Of a DNA stretch of 64,000 nucleotides, positions 63,534 to 64,000 are shown in pieces (the stretch's first letter is position 1; each line of letters opens with the position of its first letter). Under the pieces are notes generated by a model. That model worked only from the letters and a program-made list of their open reading frames with translations. It ran no database searches and was not told where the DNA came from. The stretch is from Mariniblastus sp. (GTDB lineage Bacteria > Planctomycetota > Planctomycetia > Pirellulales > Pirellulaceae). The stretch covers positions 62,001 to 126,000 of the forward strand of contig JAKVBF010000013.1 in assembly GCA_022447555.1 (NCBI GenBank), written 5' to 3'. Both the position numbers and the translations under genes were made by a program.

Positions 63534-64000
63534 ATCGCATTCGGCGATCTCCAAAACCACCCATTTCCCCCTCGCCATAGAACGATTTCCAAGAGAAAAA
63601 AAGTTGTCTGATAACAAACCGAAATCAAAGATTTTCACGAATGCAACGTCCAACATGCTGGCGTTTGTTTTCGCGATTATCGTCACCTTTTTCATGACGC
63701 CTATTCTCGTCAATGGTCTAGGTGATGATCGCTACGGCATCTGGGTTTTTGTTGAGTCGATCATCAAATATTTGGCACTCTTTGATCTTGGCATCACGGC
63801 AGCCGTCGTGAAGTACATCGCCAAGTTCAACGCGACTCAAGACAAACGTGAAATCAACCGTGTCTACTCAACCAGCATGGCGATCTTCTCGGTATTAGGG
63901 TTCCTGATTGCCTTAACCTCCATTCTGTATGCAGTTTGGGGCTCACTTCCTGACACCATCAGCCCCTCACTGGCTCTTGAAGCTCGGATCATGATTGCCC
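63526..64000 (+). CDS. Wzx-type polysaccharide flippase (MATE/MOP superfamily), partial
   Basis: The ORF track omits it because it runs off the window. ATG 63526 lies in the ATGAGTGA overlap with the sulfotransferase stop, so this start is well supported; TTG 63604 is an alternative. After about 40 polar residues comes TSNMLAFVFAIIVTFFMTPILVNGLGDDRYGIWVFVESI, the typical first helices of O-antigen flippases, then GITAAVVKYIAKF. About 158 residues are visible. It would flip lipid-linked repeat units to the periplasm for the Wzy-type polymerase. Confidence 0.85.
   Translation, partial: MSESHSAISKTTHFPLAIERFPREKKLSDNKPKSKIFTNATSNMLAFVFAIIVTFFMTPILVNGLGDDRYGIWVFVESIIKYLALFDLGITAAVVKYIAKFNATQDKREINRVYSTSMAIFSVLGFLIALTSILYAVWGSLPDTISPSLALEARIMIA

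Noticed and set aside
1-64000. CRISPR arrays, insertion sequences, phage genes, tRNA or rRNA genes
   Set aside because: Looked for on both strands; no regular spaced repeats, transposase motifs, cloverleaf or rRNA signatures were recognised.

Overview
The window looks like chromosome of a marine-type planctomycete (Pirellulales-like). The argument rests on gene families I recognise, not on a search: a DUF1552 protein paired with a DUF1587/1592/1588 cytochrome-type protein, a six-haem PVC-type cytochrome beside a secreted beta-propeller, ThuA-like and sialate O-acetylesterase-like exported proteins, and an exosortase locus of the planctomycete kind. No tRNA, rRNA, CRISPR array, insertion sequence or phage module was seen.

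Layout. 1-3.0 kb: terminator of an upstream gene, a 2OG-Fe(II) oxygenase, an exported cyanophycinase and a secreted chagasin-like inhibitor. 3.4-8.0 kb: three transporters on the plus strand (DHA2-type MFS, APC permease, OFA-type MFS). 8.3-13.1 kb: EF-hand esterase and the DUF1552/DUF1592 pair. 13.5-18.7 kb: FAD monooxygenase, ClC protein, LplT-like transporter. 18.8-20.9 kb: three tandem AIM24-family paralogues. 21-26.3 kb: SASA esterase, LepA, PlsC-like acyltransferase, ThuA-like protein. 26.5-27.9 kb: a HEAT-repeat gene interrupted by one in-frame TGA. 27.9-31 kb: ZIP-like transporter, a broken esterase, a secreted coiled-coil protein and a small membrane protein. 31-37.8 kb: a second sialate O-acetylesterase, a beta-propeller protein and the six-haem cytochrome. 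37.8-39.0 kb: a gene-poor stretch with gene debris and inverted repeats. 39.0-64.0 kb: one long co-directional exopolysaccharide locus.

The exopolysaccharide locus runs from an exosortase through a Wzz/BY-kinase, a 1680-residue TPR protein, an EpsI-like protein, an initiating sugar transferase, two polysaccharide deacetylases, five glycosyltransferases, an uncharacterised deacetylase-like protein, an O-antigen ligase/polymerase, a CapK-like adenylating enzyme, an asparagine-synthase-like protein, a sulfotransferase and a Wzx flippase that runs off the window. Many genes overlap by 4-8 bp, so much of it is probably translated as an operon. Together it looks like a Wzx/Wzy pathway for a probably sulfated and deacetylated polysaccharide, tied to exosortase-dependent protein sorting. 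No sorted substrate protein is seen here.

The best candidate for something undescribed is the gene at 26527-27876. A single reading frame is interrupted by TGA inside the symmetric motif CGGGG-TGA-GGGSC, and a hairpin starts a few bases downstream where a bacterial SECIS element would lie. I read it as a likely selenoprotein of an uncharacterised HEAT-repeat family. A recent nonsense mutation is the main alternative.
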